From positions 62,001 to 126,000 of the forward strand of contig CAUEEP010000911.1 in the NCBI GenBank assembly GCA_958450365.1: 64,000 nucleotides of DNA, read 5' to 3'. The notes under the pieces are model-generated. The model did not search any database. It was not told the DNA's origin and saw only the letters and a list, made by a program, of their open reading frames with translations. The stretch comes from Mesorhabditis belari. Lineage: Eukaryota > Nematoda > Chromadorea > Rhabditida > Rhabditidae. Positions within the stretch are counted from its first letter, which is position 1. Each line of letters begins with the position of its first letter. This document shows, one piece after another, positions 33,090 to 43,659 of this stretch. Made by a program: the position numbers and the translations under genes.

Positions 33090-33630
33090 TGTTTGAACTC
33101 CAAATTCGTTTTGGAAGGGATGGGTTGACTCTTTTGGATACTTTATTGGTTGTTCGATCGGCACCTCAGATCCTAAGTTTGTTCTTGTACGGACCTTTTT
33201 AGGCATTGATGAATGCATCTGTCAGAATCTACCAAACGATTTTATGGATATCAACGTTGTTTGTTGTGTTTGTGTTTGTTCTCAAGCAATCCTTCATTTT
33301 ATTGTAAGTTGTTCTTAGTGATTCGTTTGACTGGCTCATTTATCGATTTCAAACGAGTCGGATTGTCTGAGCTTTTCAATCGGCAGATTCGTCCACTATT
33401 CGTAGGTATGTCTGGAAGGGAAGAGCTAAAATAGAGTTTGACTATACTTGTTTTACCTCAAATCGATTACTTTCCGTTCCCTTTTTCTACAAAAGAGAAT
33501 TAAACAAAATTGAGCTGATAGAGCTTTCTTCTTCTGCATTGTCCTGATCCATCTTGTTTTGCTGTGACTACTCTAGTATCTTGTGAATTTTGTTTGAAAT
33601 CTTTTTGGTATAGGTAATTTCTTTTATTGT
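33090..33630 (+). repeat. Modules R3/R2 copy
   Basis: The plus strand keeps RLTGSFIDFKRVGLSELFN followed by the donor-like TTCGTAG/GTATGTCTGG. Runs into the LINE 3' end. Confidence 0.5.
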
Positions 33631-33639
33631 CATTGATCT

Positions 33640-34270
33640 ACTCTAAACTTTCAAAATCCTGTGTTGCAAACAGATTAGGCCTTTGTTTGTTGAATTTTTC
33701 AAATTTAACGCGAGTTCAGAGTCCAGAAGTGGTTCATTCCTTTTGTAGATTCTTTTGCGTCTGATGCTTCTTTATGAAACTCATTTCCCGTTATAGCCGC
33801 TAGGCTATGGAACTTGCTATCAAATGGCATACGAGAAATTCAGTCACTTTCCATTTTCAAAAAATAAATCGATGCTCTAGATCCAACGCCTCTCTAGCAT
33901 AGGTAATCCGATTATTTACATATTCACTAAATTTAGTATCTTCGTATCTTTCTTTTGTATCTACATTTAGGCCTTGCTGTGCATTTCTCTATGATTTATT
34001 TATTGAGTGTCACTTTATCATCTGAATAAAGTATCATTCTTATATTATTATTAAGAGAGAAGGTAGATTATATATTTGCATTGCTAATTTAGATCTTTCG
34101 CCTTTTTGCACTTTTCATATTTGCCCGAACATTTTAGATTCACTAGAACTTTCGTTTCTGTTTGGTTCGCTTTTCGGCTTACAAAGAACCGAATCGAAGT
34201 TTAGGATTCGGCACAGATTTCACATTAAAAACCGACATTTTTTTTGATGAGTCAAACCAAAAATTTTTTT
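33640..34270 (+). mobile_element. Non-LTR retrotransposon 3' end, fragment 2
   Basis: Matches 8350-9000 and 59720-60360, beginning in the DLLET / LFVEFFKFN part of the C-terminal tail and continuing through the 3' UTR (TGTGCATTTCTCTATGATTT). Broken by stops. Confidence 0.65.
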
Positions 34271-34284
34271 TTGTATAGGTGATT

Positions 34285-34365
34285 TCTTTTATTGTTAGGT
34301 TAACCCTCTTGTTCACCATCATCAATTCCAGCACGTCTTTCACATCACAAAATGAGACCACACTT
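34285..34365 (-). pseudogene. Fragment of a diverged F-box relative
   Basis: The minus strand reads VKDVLELMMVNKRVNLTIKE, which aligns with the family's DVIELVKVNQGFQWMI but is clearly distinct. About 25 codons; no other part of such a gene is next to it. Confidence 0.4.
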
Positions 34366-34369
34366 GTTA

Positions 34370-34852
34370 AACTTGTTGAGATCTACAAAATGACACCAAA
34401 ATCATAAAGATTGACCGACTTAGAGGAAAGTTATGGCGAGTTGCGCAAAAAATTTGGCGCAAAGTAGACAACCCCCGAGGGGAGAGAGAGTTGTTGTGCG
34501 GGGTAAGGTAGCGCATTCACTCATTCACGAGCCGCTTTCGCGCCAATCCCTTAAAACCGCACGTCAATAAGAATCTAACTTCAGAATACAAAGAAATTTG
34601 GAAATGGTCTAACGACAGTCAATTCGTACTAGACATGGGCGCTACAAACTACAAGGTCAGGCTCCAGACGCTTATAGAAACGCGTAGAATGGCTATTTTT
34701 GAAAACTGTTTTTAACAAATAATCGAACCTTCAAGATTGAATCATGAAAGGTTTTTTGATCTGCTCTCAATGCTCTTCGAGGGTTATAGACAGTCTAGAA
34801 TTAAGACTTGATTTGTTATTTAAGATTGCTAATGGAACTATGAAACTAAATC
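34370..34852. other. Spacer without supported features
   Basis: Includes a locally GC-rich stretch (34470-34560, CCCCCGAGGGGAGAGAG). No gene or repeat identified. Confidence 0.4.
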
Positions 34853-34854
34853 TA

Positions 34855-36015
34855 TTAGGTTGGCAATCATGAAGTCGCGATTTTTCCCTTAAAACACTGA
34901 AAAAAGAACAAAAACAGCACTTTGAATCCCAAAAATAGCCGCCATTATTTTCCTTGACCTCTTTCCAACATTCCCTTAAAGCGCGAATGTTGAGCCTGAG
35001 AAAAAGTCAGCTGGTAGATTTTCACAAAACCTAAATTCGAATCTCTTCTGAATCGTTAAACTTCTTTCCAGCCAAGGAGTGCTACATTGATCGAAACAAA
35101 TTGAAATCAGATGGTGCTAAGTCTAGGCTATTTGGCAGATGAGGGGGAGGGTTCCAGCTTAACTCTTCTAAATTTCCTTGAGTGATCTTTGCTTTGTGCA
35201 GACGAGAGTAGTCTTGAAGGTATTTCAACGGGTCAATTTTCAATGCTTTGGTGCTGGAGAGCTTGATTCACGGAGTCGAGTTGTTGAATATAAAGTCGAG
35301 AAGTCACAAATTGGCAGAAATCAAAAACCCCAAAATACACCAAACTCCACCAAATAGATAGCATCCCCGTCCTCCCAGGGACGTCTTGTTTAGGAGTCGG
35401 AATTGAAGTAGATCCAAAATCTAACCGCTGTTTTTTTTTTGATTGGGATTATCGTAGTAGCTCCGTTTTTTGTCAAACGTTAAAATAGAATCACAAAAAC
35501 CTGAGTTTTTCGCTTGGCGGAGTAGAAATCCTCCGAGGGTTAGCTTGTTGGCTTTATGCGTTACATACAACCATTTTCTACAGCGGCTCGACTTCCCTAT
35601 TGCGTGCAAGTGCTTTCCCATTACAGTATGACCAACGTTGAAAATTTCACCAAGCTCTCGTGTCGACAAAGTTGGCTCATTCCGACGGTTTGGCGTAGTT
35701 CGTCGTGGTTGATGATTCCGTAGGGATGTCCTCGTTCCTTTCAAATCCTCTTTCAAGTCTTCATCTTCATCTCGAAATCGTTGAAACCATGTGCGAACTT
35801 GAGTTTCGGAAATATCAGAGCTACCAAAAGCACTAGTGATGGTTTGATGACATTCCTGCGGACATTCATTGCATTGTTTGAAGTCGTATAACGTGCACAC
35901 TCGAATCCTAATCTTGCTGTCGTCCATTTAAAAAAAAGAAAATAACGAAATTCGAAGAACAAAAAACGAAAAAACCTCAAAAAGTTGTGTCGAAGTTTCA
36001 TGATTGCCAACCTAA
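34855..36015 (-). mobile_element. Mariner element with both inverted ends, defective transposase
   Basis: The left end TTAGGTTGGCAATCATGAAG (34855) is the complement of the right end finishing at 36015, and TA flanks both sides, the normal mariner target duplication. The minus-strand transposase starts near 35927 (MDDSKIRIRVCTLYDFKQ), with a helix-turn-helix region (TQVRTWFQRFRDEDED; STRELGEIFNVGHTVMGKHL), and RILTCDEK is replaced by SILTFDKKRSYYDN. After a stop at 35421 the C-terminal part (SLDLAPSDFNLF, third acidic residue) is readable but frame-broken. At 1161 bp it is a little shorter than the usual 1.3 kb. Not autonomous. Confidence 0.9.
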
Positions 36016-36044
36016 TACAATAGCAAAGCAAAGTTCAAAACTGT

Positions 36045-36195
36045 TGTTTATACAGTCGACTCCCTCTCTATAACGGAACTCTAGATAACGGGATGGAATT
36101 TGGGTCCCGGCCGACGCTAACTGGGGAAGGCCGTCCACTTAAGATGGAGTTTCGGAACGAGACTTAAACCATCTTGTAGAGTTTTTCATGCGGAA
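36045..36195. mobile_element. Terminal repeat of a second DNA transposon beside the mariner
   Basis: TACAGTCGACTCCCTCTCTA followed by TAACGG and GGCCGACGCTAACTGGGG. Related copies at 49790-49915 and 60940-61090, each just outside a mariner end. The CTCTATAACG style resembles ends of pogo/Tigger-like elements; the family call is tentative. The mariner therefore seems to have inserted into an older element. Confidence 0.45.
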
Positions 36196-36479
36196 ACCGA
36201 TGCTGCTTTTAGTTTTTCCTAAATGGCACGCAAACGCAAGTTATTCAATAAAAACCTTTTTGGCATTTCTAGCGCACACACACTAACTTAACAGTTGTGG
36301 TGGTGGATAAGAGGTTTTTATTTGAAACAAGCTATGCGCCTTTTTTGGGCCGGTTCAATTCCTTTTCAGAGTTGGCTTGTCATCAGGCTCTTCAGTCTCA
36401 TGAAGCAACGACATCGACATCAACAAACCCTTCTTGGCGTGTCGCTGTCTCATGATTGGTTTACGGCCACAAAGTTGCG

Positions 36480-37600
36480 CTGTTAAAAATGGGGAAAACG
36501 GGCTCAAAATCGTGAAATTTCTAAAATTTTGGACCAAACTGAAATTCTTTTCTCCAGTCAAAACAAAAACTTCGCAAAATGAAGTCAAAATTCTACGGTA
36601 TTCCGCCGCTTTTGGTTTTCGAAGAGGTGCACCTTTCGAAGCTGCTATAAAATGGCTTTCGGACCCAAAACATTAAAAGCAATTGCTTTTTACCTTTCTG
36701 TCGATAGAATTCGACGGGTTGACTGAATACGGTGAGAATCATTGTCAGAAACAAAAAAGTTCGCGATCCCTGATGCCCAAATGAAAGAAATGGTAAAGAT
36801 CAAGATTCTGAAACTTATACTCATTTGATCGAAAAAGTGAAAAAAAAACTGATCGAAATGATTTGAATGGTTTTTGGAGAGTTTCGCAGCTGAGATTGAG
36901 ACGTGGATGATCGGATGGTATAGAAATCGAAAAGAAAAAGTGAAAAGATGGGGGAGAACTAATGAAAATGGACATCAAAGGGTAGACATGGAGAATAAAT
37001 GTCGTGGGTGGCGAGAGGAGTGTGACGTGAGGACAAAGAGTACGCTAGGATAAGTGTCTACTGTACACTAGTTTAGAATCTAGGTCCTAGATGTAAATTG
37101 CAAGAAGTTTTCAAAAAGATTGGTAACAAGTATGATTCAAAATCCTGAAATTATGAAAATTTTGGTTAAATAGCATTAAAAAAGTTGGGAGGGGAAATTT
37201 TGAAAGCCTAAATTCTAATCGCAATTTTGTATCAAGCGGCAAAGCTGCTATAATAAGGGTGACAAAGACTAAGTGTAGCAACGCCAAATCTTCTTAGTGA
37301 TTGTGGGATTGTGAATCTCATTGCTTGCCGGGCACAAGCTCGGATAGGTTTTGTTTTTTCTTGCTGAACACTAGCTCTATGCTGCGAGTCGAGCGGCGCT
37401 TCTACGTCTAGAAAATAGAGGAATACGCAGCCGAAGAAGTTGAGCAAATGAGCGCACCGGAAAGGGTGCGGTTCCAGATTTGAGTACAAGTGTTTTGTAT
37501 TTCGTGGCTGGAAGTGTAAATTATATCGTGGATGATCTGTATTACGGTAGGGTTCGTCGGAAAACCTACCGTAACTGCTAGCATTTAAGGGAAGAATTTG
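36480..37600 (-). repeat. Duplicate of the diphosphatase upstream region
   Basis: Second copy of 22230-23330. It includes 36694-36824, the equivalent of the candidate first exon, still open (MSISFRILIFTISFIWASG) and with the same donor, but no diphosphatase exons follow within reach, so it is a promoter and exon without a gene. A hairpin repeat lies at 37543-37573. Confidence 0.75.
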
Positions 37601-38024
37601 ACGAAATTCTTCATTCTTTTCTGTCGAGATTTCTGTGTTTTTGTGGTGTTTTTAACCTTTATTATGGCATACGGTGCAAAATTTTTTCATTGTTGCAAAT
37701 TTCATAATCGCAAAAATTCTAGAATTTCCCAATTTTCACTACTAAGCGCCATTTCTTGATGCAAAATGTTTAGAATTTGACAAATCCAGGATATTTTACG
37801 GATGAGACTCCATCTTAAAGCAGCTCACCTGTTCAAAATATTAGTTTTTTAATTCATTAGTCTAGATCTCATCGTTTTTGTGCTGTTTTTAACATCTTTA
37901 TAGCATACCTTGCCAAATTTCTCCCAATAATGTAAAAAATAGGCTGGGTTTTGTTAAATTCCACTAGAATATATGATTTTATGCTGATTTCTTGCGTTTT
38001 CTATCTTTCTATGCACTAGAACCG

Positions 38025-38132
38025 TGCAATGGATCACTTTTAGCATTTTAACAACTCTTTTATTGGAAATTCATCAATCACGCTTTAGAAACAAGCTTTT
38101 ACTACTGAAAATGCTGAAGGTGATCCATTGTA
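38025..38132. repeat. Upstream inverted repeat of truncated F-box copy 8
   Basis: Arms 38025-38049 and 38108-38132, nearly perfect. The promoter region is thus kept although the gene is cut. Confidence 0.65.
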
Positions 38133-38178
38133 TTGATCTGCCCCTTACAAAGAATAATTCTTTTTATTTACAGATAGA

Positions 38179-38580
38179 ATGGCGTCAATCAAGATGCCAA
38201 TGATCATGTGGAATATGACAACACTTCCAATCGAGCGTCTTCGCTTCGATCTGAAGTTGAAGGTTTTGGAGCAATTGGACGCAGAAGATGTGATTGAATT
38301 GGTGAAAGTCAATCAAGGATTCCAAGGGATGATTGCGAGTCGACCATCGATAGTTTTTGGACATCATGTCCATAGGATTGTATTTACGTTGGATCCAGAC
38401 GGAATTGAAGCAATCAACATCAAGAAGCTGAATTCGGAGTCAGTTGAGGTCAGTCTGGATGTCATCCGTCATTTTCCTTGGATCAAAAACATTCGATCGT
38501 GCGATCAATTGAGGATGGGCAACGATTACGACATCCCAACACTAGCTCTATGCTGCGAGTCGAGCGGCGCTTCTATGTAG
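38179..38580 (+). pseudogene. F-box-like family copy truncated by a duplication
   Basis: The first about 118 codons are a normal family N-terminus, F-box included (TLPIERLRFDLKLKVLEQLD), up to RMGNDYDIP. At about 38540 it fuses to the block that begins CACTAGCTCTATGCTGCGAG, and the frame ends 13 codons later. If expressed it would be an F-box without a substrate domain. Confidence 0.8.
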
Positions 38581-39236
38581 GGAGAAAATAGAGGAATATG
38601 CGGCCAAAGAAGTTGAGCAAATGAGCGCACCAGAAGGGGTTCCAAATTTGAGTACAATTTGAGTATAATGTTTTGTATTTTGTGACCTGAAGTGTAAATT
38701 ATATCGTGGATGATCTGGATTACGGTAGGTTTCGTCGGAAAACCTACTGTAACTGCTAGCATTTAAGGGAAGAATTTGACGACCCTCTTCATTCTTTGGT
38801 CTGTCTAGATCTCGGTGTTTTTAACATTTAGTATAGCATGCGGTGCAAGGTTTTTTCGTTCGCTCAAATTTTATATTCGCATAGCTTTAAAACGTTTAAA
38901 ATTCTAGAATTTCCCCATTTTCTCAACTAAACGCCATTTCTTAATGCAAAATGATTAGAATTTGACAAATCCAGGCTATTTTACGCATGAGACCCCATCT
39001 TAACGCAGCTGACCTCACTCTCATCTTACTAAAATATTAGTTTTTTAATTCATTTGTCTAGATCTCGGTTTTTGTGCTGTTTTTAACATTTTTAATACCA
39101 TATCGTACCAAATCTCACTCAATAATGTAAAAAAAAGATCGATGCAATGGATACACTTGGGTTTTGTTAAATTCCACTAGAATACATGATTTTCTGCTTA
39201 TTTCTTTCGTTTTCTATCTTTCTATGCACTGGAACC
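38540..39236. repeat. Block nearly identical to 45845-46548
   Basis: About 700 bp, very few differences (for example GGGAAGAATTTG is doubled in the second copy). It carries the hairpin repeat (38721-38751) and the distal upstream region of an F-box gene; in both places a full F-box copy follows. Confidence 0.75.
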
Positions 39237-39238
39237 GT

Positions 39239-39345
39239 GGAATGGATCACTTTTAGCATTTTAACAAATCTATTATGGGAAATTCATCATTTACGGTTTA
39301 GAAACAAGAGTTTGCTACTGAAAATGTCGAAAGTGATCCATTGCA
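39239..39345. repeat. Upstream inverted repeat of F-box copy 9
   Basis: Arms 39239-39262 and 39321-39345; the outermost bases differ (GGAATGG against CCATTGC). Confidence 0.6.
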
Positions 39346-39390
39346 TCGATCTGCTCCTGACAAGAATAATTCTTTTTATTTACAGGTAGA

Positions 39391-40416
39391 ATGGCGCCAA
39401 TCCAAATGCGAAATCTGACAACGTTTCCAAGCGAACGTCTTTGCTTCGATCTGAAGTTGGAGCTTTTGGAGCAATTGAACGCAAAAGGTGTGATTGAATT
39501 GGTGAAAGTCAATCAAGGATTCCAAGGGATGATCTCGAATCGACCGTTGATCGTTTTTGGAAATCATGTGGATGATATTGGATTTGGGTTTGATCCACAC
39601 GGAATTGAAGCAATCTACATCAAGAAGCTGAATTGGAAGTCACTTAAGGTCAATCTGGATGTCATTTGTCATTTTCCTTTCATCAAAAACATTCGATCGT
39701 GCGGTGGATTGTGCATGGACGTGGATTACCACGACCGAATCGACAAGGATCACGCCACTTTTCTGAGACAATTAGAGGCAGTGAATTCACTCGATTTGAA
39801 GGACTATTCGCGTCAGTGCCTGAAGTTGCTTTCTCATTTGTCGATCAAGATAAAGAGATACGCGGGTCTTCCCTCGATGGCTCGAGCAATAAAAGATGTT
39901 GGACATTTCATTGAGACTCGACTCAACGAATGTGAAATAGTCGACTTTGATTGTGGGCATGATGAGGGGTTTCAGTTTTACTACAATGCTTCGAAAAAGA
40001 CCCACATCAAATCTGTTGAATTCGGTTGTTGTTACAGCCAAGGTTTCATCGTTCCAGCCATTCAATGGATTGTTAGCCACGGAATTCCGAGCAAAGACCC
40101 GGCAGCCGTTGTGAGAGTTTTCGGAATTTTGTGGATGGAGGACGATATGTGGGATACAATCGCTGTTTTTCTCACGGGATATCCAGGAATGAAACAGATC
40201 AAGGGGAAAGATCGTCGACCGTTGTTTGCACTGGCAATGGAACGTTCTATGGGAAGCCGCTATCCCGTTTTCACGACGCAAACTCTGTGTTTCCGGCGAA
40301 ATATCAATGCGACGCGAGATTGCATCTACTTTTTGTCCTCAGGGCAGATCAAGCAATCAATTGATATCGATTTTTTCGCCTTCTACATCAAGCCAGATGA
40401 AATGATCGATCATTGA
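39391..40416 (+). CDS. F-box-like protein, family copy 9
   Basis: Intact frame of 341 codons, ATG 5 nt after the acceptor. F-box residues about 8-48 (TTFPSERLCFDLKLELLEQL). It carries short deletions in the LPSMARAIKDVGHF region and the insertion SSGQIKQSIDIDF before FAFYIKPDEMIDH. Its middle (FQFYYNASKKTHIKSVEFG) resembles copy 5, while its first third resembles copies 7 and 10, suggesting gene conversion between neighbours. Presumed Skp1-cullin adaptor. Confidence 0.8.
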   Translation: MAPIQMRNLTTFPSERLCFDLKLELLEQLNAKGVIELVKVNQGFQGMISNRPLIVFGNHVDDIGFGFDPHGIEAIYIKKLNWKSLKVNLDVICHFPFIKNIRSCGGLCMDVDYHDRIDKDHATFLRQLEAVNSLDLKDYSRQCLKLLSHLSIKIKRYAGLPSMARAIKDVGHFIETRLNECEIVDFDCGHDEGFQFYYNASKKTHIKSVEFGCCYSQGFIVPAIQWIVSHGIPSKDPAAVVRVFGILWMEDDMWDTIAVFLTGYPGMKQIKGKDRRPLFALAMERSMGSRYPVFTTQTLCFRRNINATRDCIYFLSSGQIKQSIDIDFFAFYIKPDEMIDH

Positions 40417-40776
40417 TGTTTTATTGCTATATTTCGCTGGCCTTATATTGTCTTTGCGTCATCGGCCTTACATTGTCTTCGGGGGTTAATGCCACTTTTC
40501 ATCAATCTTTCTTGTTGATTATTTATTCATTCTGTCTACTACGTGTTTGAAAGTGGAATTTGATCGCCGTTAATTTGAATTTAAATGTCTTTGATTGAAT
40601 TTTTATTTAATTCCCTTCCCTAAGATATTTGAATTTGAATTAATTTCTAAACTTTCTTTGCAAAAGTCCAAACGAGAATATAAATTCAATTCTTTTCTGT
40701 ACGTTTATGTTTTCTAAGCCAAAAGCGGCTCCTTCTATGTATTTACATATTCGGCTCACTTTTTTCATGCACCATG

Positions 40777-40782
40777 AATAAA
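40777..40782 (+). terminator. Poly(A) signal of F-box copy 9
   Basis: AATAAA about 360 nt past the stop in the shared context CCATGAATAAAGTATG. Confidence 0.5.
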
Positions 40783-41009
40783 GTATGATTCTTAACGTTG
40801 GTTACTCCTGTTAAAAATTAATATGTAAAACCAAAAATAAGGTTTTCTGGGGAAAATGCCTGAATGTCAATCGTTTCTTCACCGAACCATTCTTTCTTTC
40901 TGCTTTCTTCGTTTCGAGTCAGACATCGCTGAGAAAAAGGCTTATCTAATCTGATCATTTTATATCGCCATCTTAATCGATTTTATGTATCGTTAAGGAG
41001 TTAAATTAT

Positions 41010-41690
41010 GTTGTCTGAACTCCAACTTGTCGTTGTTGACAGAATCGATTGACTCTTTTTTGGATACTTTATTGGTTGTTCGATCGGCACCTCAGACCCA
41101 AGTTTGTTCTTTTACGGACCTTTTTAGGCATTGATGAATGCATCTGTGAGAATCTACCAAACGAGTTGATGGATTTCAGCGTTGTTTGTTGTGTTTATAT
41201 TTGTTCTCCAGCAATCCTTCATTTTATGGTAAGTTGTTCTTAGTGACTCGTTTGACTGACTCGTTTATCGAGTTCAAACGAGTCGGATTGTCTGAGTGTT
41301 TCAATTGGCAGCTTCGTCCATTATTCGTAGATATATCTGGAAGGGAAGAGCTTAAGATAGAGTTTTATTCCATTTGTTTTACCTCAATTACTTTCCATTC
41401 CCTTTTTGTACAAAAGGGAGTTAAACAAAATGAATCTAATAGAGCTTTGTTCTTCTGCATTGTCCTGATCCATATTGTTTTGCTGTGATTACTCTAGTAT
41501 CATGTGAATTTTGTTTGAAAACTTTTGTGTACAGGTAATTTCTTTTATTTTCATTTTAAAATCTCATCACCCACTATTTGACTTGAAAGTTTCCTTGTTA
41601 CGAGCTCTCTTTTCATTTTAATTACATTTCCTATTTTCTGCCGCTCTTCTTCTATTCGAGATATGGTGATTTATGACTGTCTGGACGACG
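41010..41690 (+). repeat. Left arm of a long inverted duplication (R3-R2)
   Basis: Nearly identical in reverse complement to about 42680-43340. It keeps RLTDSFIEFKRVGLSECFN on the plus strand; the other arm keeps the same peptide on the minus strand. R2 continues on to 41910 here only. Confidence 0.7.
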
Positions 41691-41929
41691 TAAGCGATCT
41701 GCAAAGTTTGCCGCCTCTCCCGGGCTCTGACCATCTCTGAATCGGTTTCAAAATTCGTTCAACCTGTTTTACCTCGAAGGAAATGGATCAAGTCTGTTTG
41801 CATTGTGGTTTTAATTCTGACAAAGCGGCGGTGTTTATGCTAGATGCTTTAAATCGATCAGATTTTTATACCTCCTCAAATTCTGACGAAGATTATGACA
41901 TCCTTGGCGCTAGTCTCCGAAAATTCCAC

Positions 41930-42300
41930 ATCCTCATTCTTTTTGACCGATCCACGAAAATTATTGAGGAACTTCAGGTAATCTTTCATGTAAAGACGGG
42001 TATCGAGGTGGTTCACGGATTTCAACTGGATTAGGAACATTCCAGTGCAGCGCCTGCCATCCTCGCATAAATCGTAGTATTCGTTGTCTGAACTGAACTG
42101 GAGTTGGTTCACAGATTTCAACTGGTCTAAGAAAATTCCATAGGGCCATTTGGCATTGAAGCATTTTAACTCGTCGCATGAATCGATCCTTTTGAAGAAA
42201 GAAAAAAGTGTTGCATTCATTTGAAGGGGCGGAGCATCGACGAACTTTTTGATCGAATTTTTCAGTTCAGAGCTCTGTCCTAGGCCGAAAGTTGGAAATG
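41930..42300 (-). pseudogene. Fragment of a diverged F-box-family relative
   Basis: The minus strand reads QMNATLFSFFKRIDSCDELK, then FLDQLKSVNQLQF and MFLIQLKSVNHLD. This aligns with the family's FIKNIRSCDEL and FLKQLEAVNSLDL, with one block doubled, but identity is low. It is a separate subfamily, about 110 codons, without F-box or C-terminus. A possible acceptor (CGGCCTAG) lies at its 5' side. Confidence 0.5.
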
Positions 42301-42500
42301 TACTGTGGAACAGTTGGGAATTGAAAATGTACAGTTTTCTGAAATAAAACTTACAAATTTTGGCCGGTGACGACAGAATTTGGTGTCAACAAAGTGCTTT
42401 GGGTAAAAAGTCCTTTTGGAAATTGGTTTCAGGCCGATTTCCACTGTAAACGATCCAGATTTAGATTAATTCTCTCTTTCAGTTTAAAATCAACTTTTGA
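42300..42500 (+). repeat. Module R1 copy
   Basis: Plus-strand frame keeps TTEFGVNKVLWVKSPFGNWF, as at 466-744. It lies in the spacer of the long inverted duplication. Confidence 0.45.
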
Positions 42501-42679
42501 ATCAGGACTGGAGATCGTAGCCTTGAGTTGCAGCTCGCTTGAGATCGTTGTCAAGCAGATGAGTTGTTCTACAGCCAGTGGAACAACTCATCTGCCAAGT
42601 AACGGAATATCAATATCGCCTCTTTTTCGGCGACGGTTAACTTTCAACTCATGTTTTTAGCCTTCAGTCTCTAGACAGT

Positions 42680-43340
42680 CATAAATCACCATATCCAGAA
42701 TAGAAGAAGAGCGGCAGAAAATAGGAAATGTAATTAAAATGAAAAGAGAGCTCGTAACAAGGAAACTTTCAAGTCAAATAGTGGGTGATGAGATTTTAAA
42801 ATGAAAATAAAAGAAATTACCTGTACACAAAAGTTTTCAAACAAAATTCACATGATACTAGAGTAATCACAGCAAAACAATATGGATCAGGACAATGCAG
42901 AAGAACAAAGCTCTATTAGATTCATTTTGTTTAACTCCCTTTTGTACAAAAAGGGAATGGAAAGTAATTGAGGTAAAACAAATGGAATAAAACTCTATCT
43001 TAAGCTCTTCCCTTCCAGATATATCTACGAATAATGGACGAAGCTGCCAATCGAAACACTCAGACAATCCGACTCGTTTGAAATCGATAAACGAGTCAGT
43101 CAAACGAGTCACTAAGAACAACTTACAATAAAATGAAGGATTGCTTGAGAACAAATACAAACATAACAAACAACGATGAAACCCATACACTCGCTTGGTA
43201 GATTATCACATATGCATTCATTAATGCCTAAAAAGCCTCTTACAAGAACAAACTTAGGATCTGAGGTGCCGATCGAACAACCAATAAAGTATCCAAAAAA
43301 GGGTTAATCGATTCCGTCAAAAACGAATTTAAAGTTCGAA
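42680..43340 (-). repeat. Right arm of the long inverted duplication
   Basis: Complement of 41010-41690. The spacer is about 1 kb. Confidence 0.7.
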
Positions 43341-43659
43341 CAACAGTATCCAAACAAGTAAAAAGATGAGAGCCATTTGAACCTGAAACCCAATAGATAT
43401 AAGCCGATTTGATAGGCCTTGTTTTCAGCGAAGTCTAACTCGAAACGAAGAAGGCAAAGTGGGGGTTTTATGTCTCCCTAACAAGTTGAATTCAAAATTT
43501 CAGCTCGTCTAGTGCTTGTCAAACCTAATACCCAACTTTTGTATCTCTTTTCATTGTTCAAATTATTCCACCAATCATTTTAAGATTTCTCTAATCGCTT
43601 TAAATATTTAGCTCGTTAATTGAATAACTTAATTTTAAAAGGATCACCTTCAAAGGCCT

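Noticed and set aside
35421..35927. A stand-alone 168-codon host gene
   Set aside because: It is the N-terminal half of the mariner transposase, inside the element's inverted ends.
36745..36978. A 77-codon serine/phenylalanine-rich frame near the duplicated diphosphatase promoter
   Set aside because: The paralogous block at 22.5 kb has a different frame open; the spliceable exon frame explains the conserved part better.
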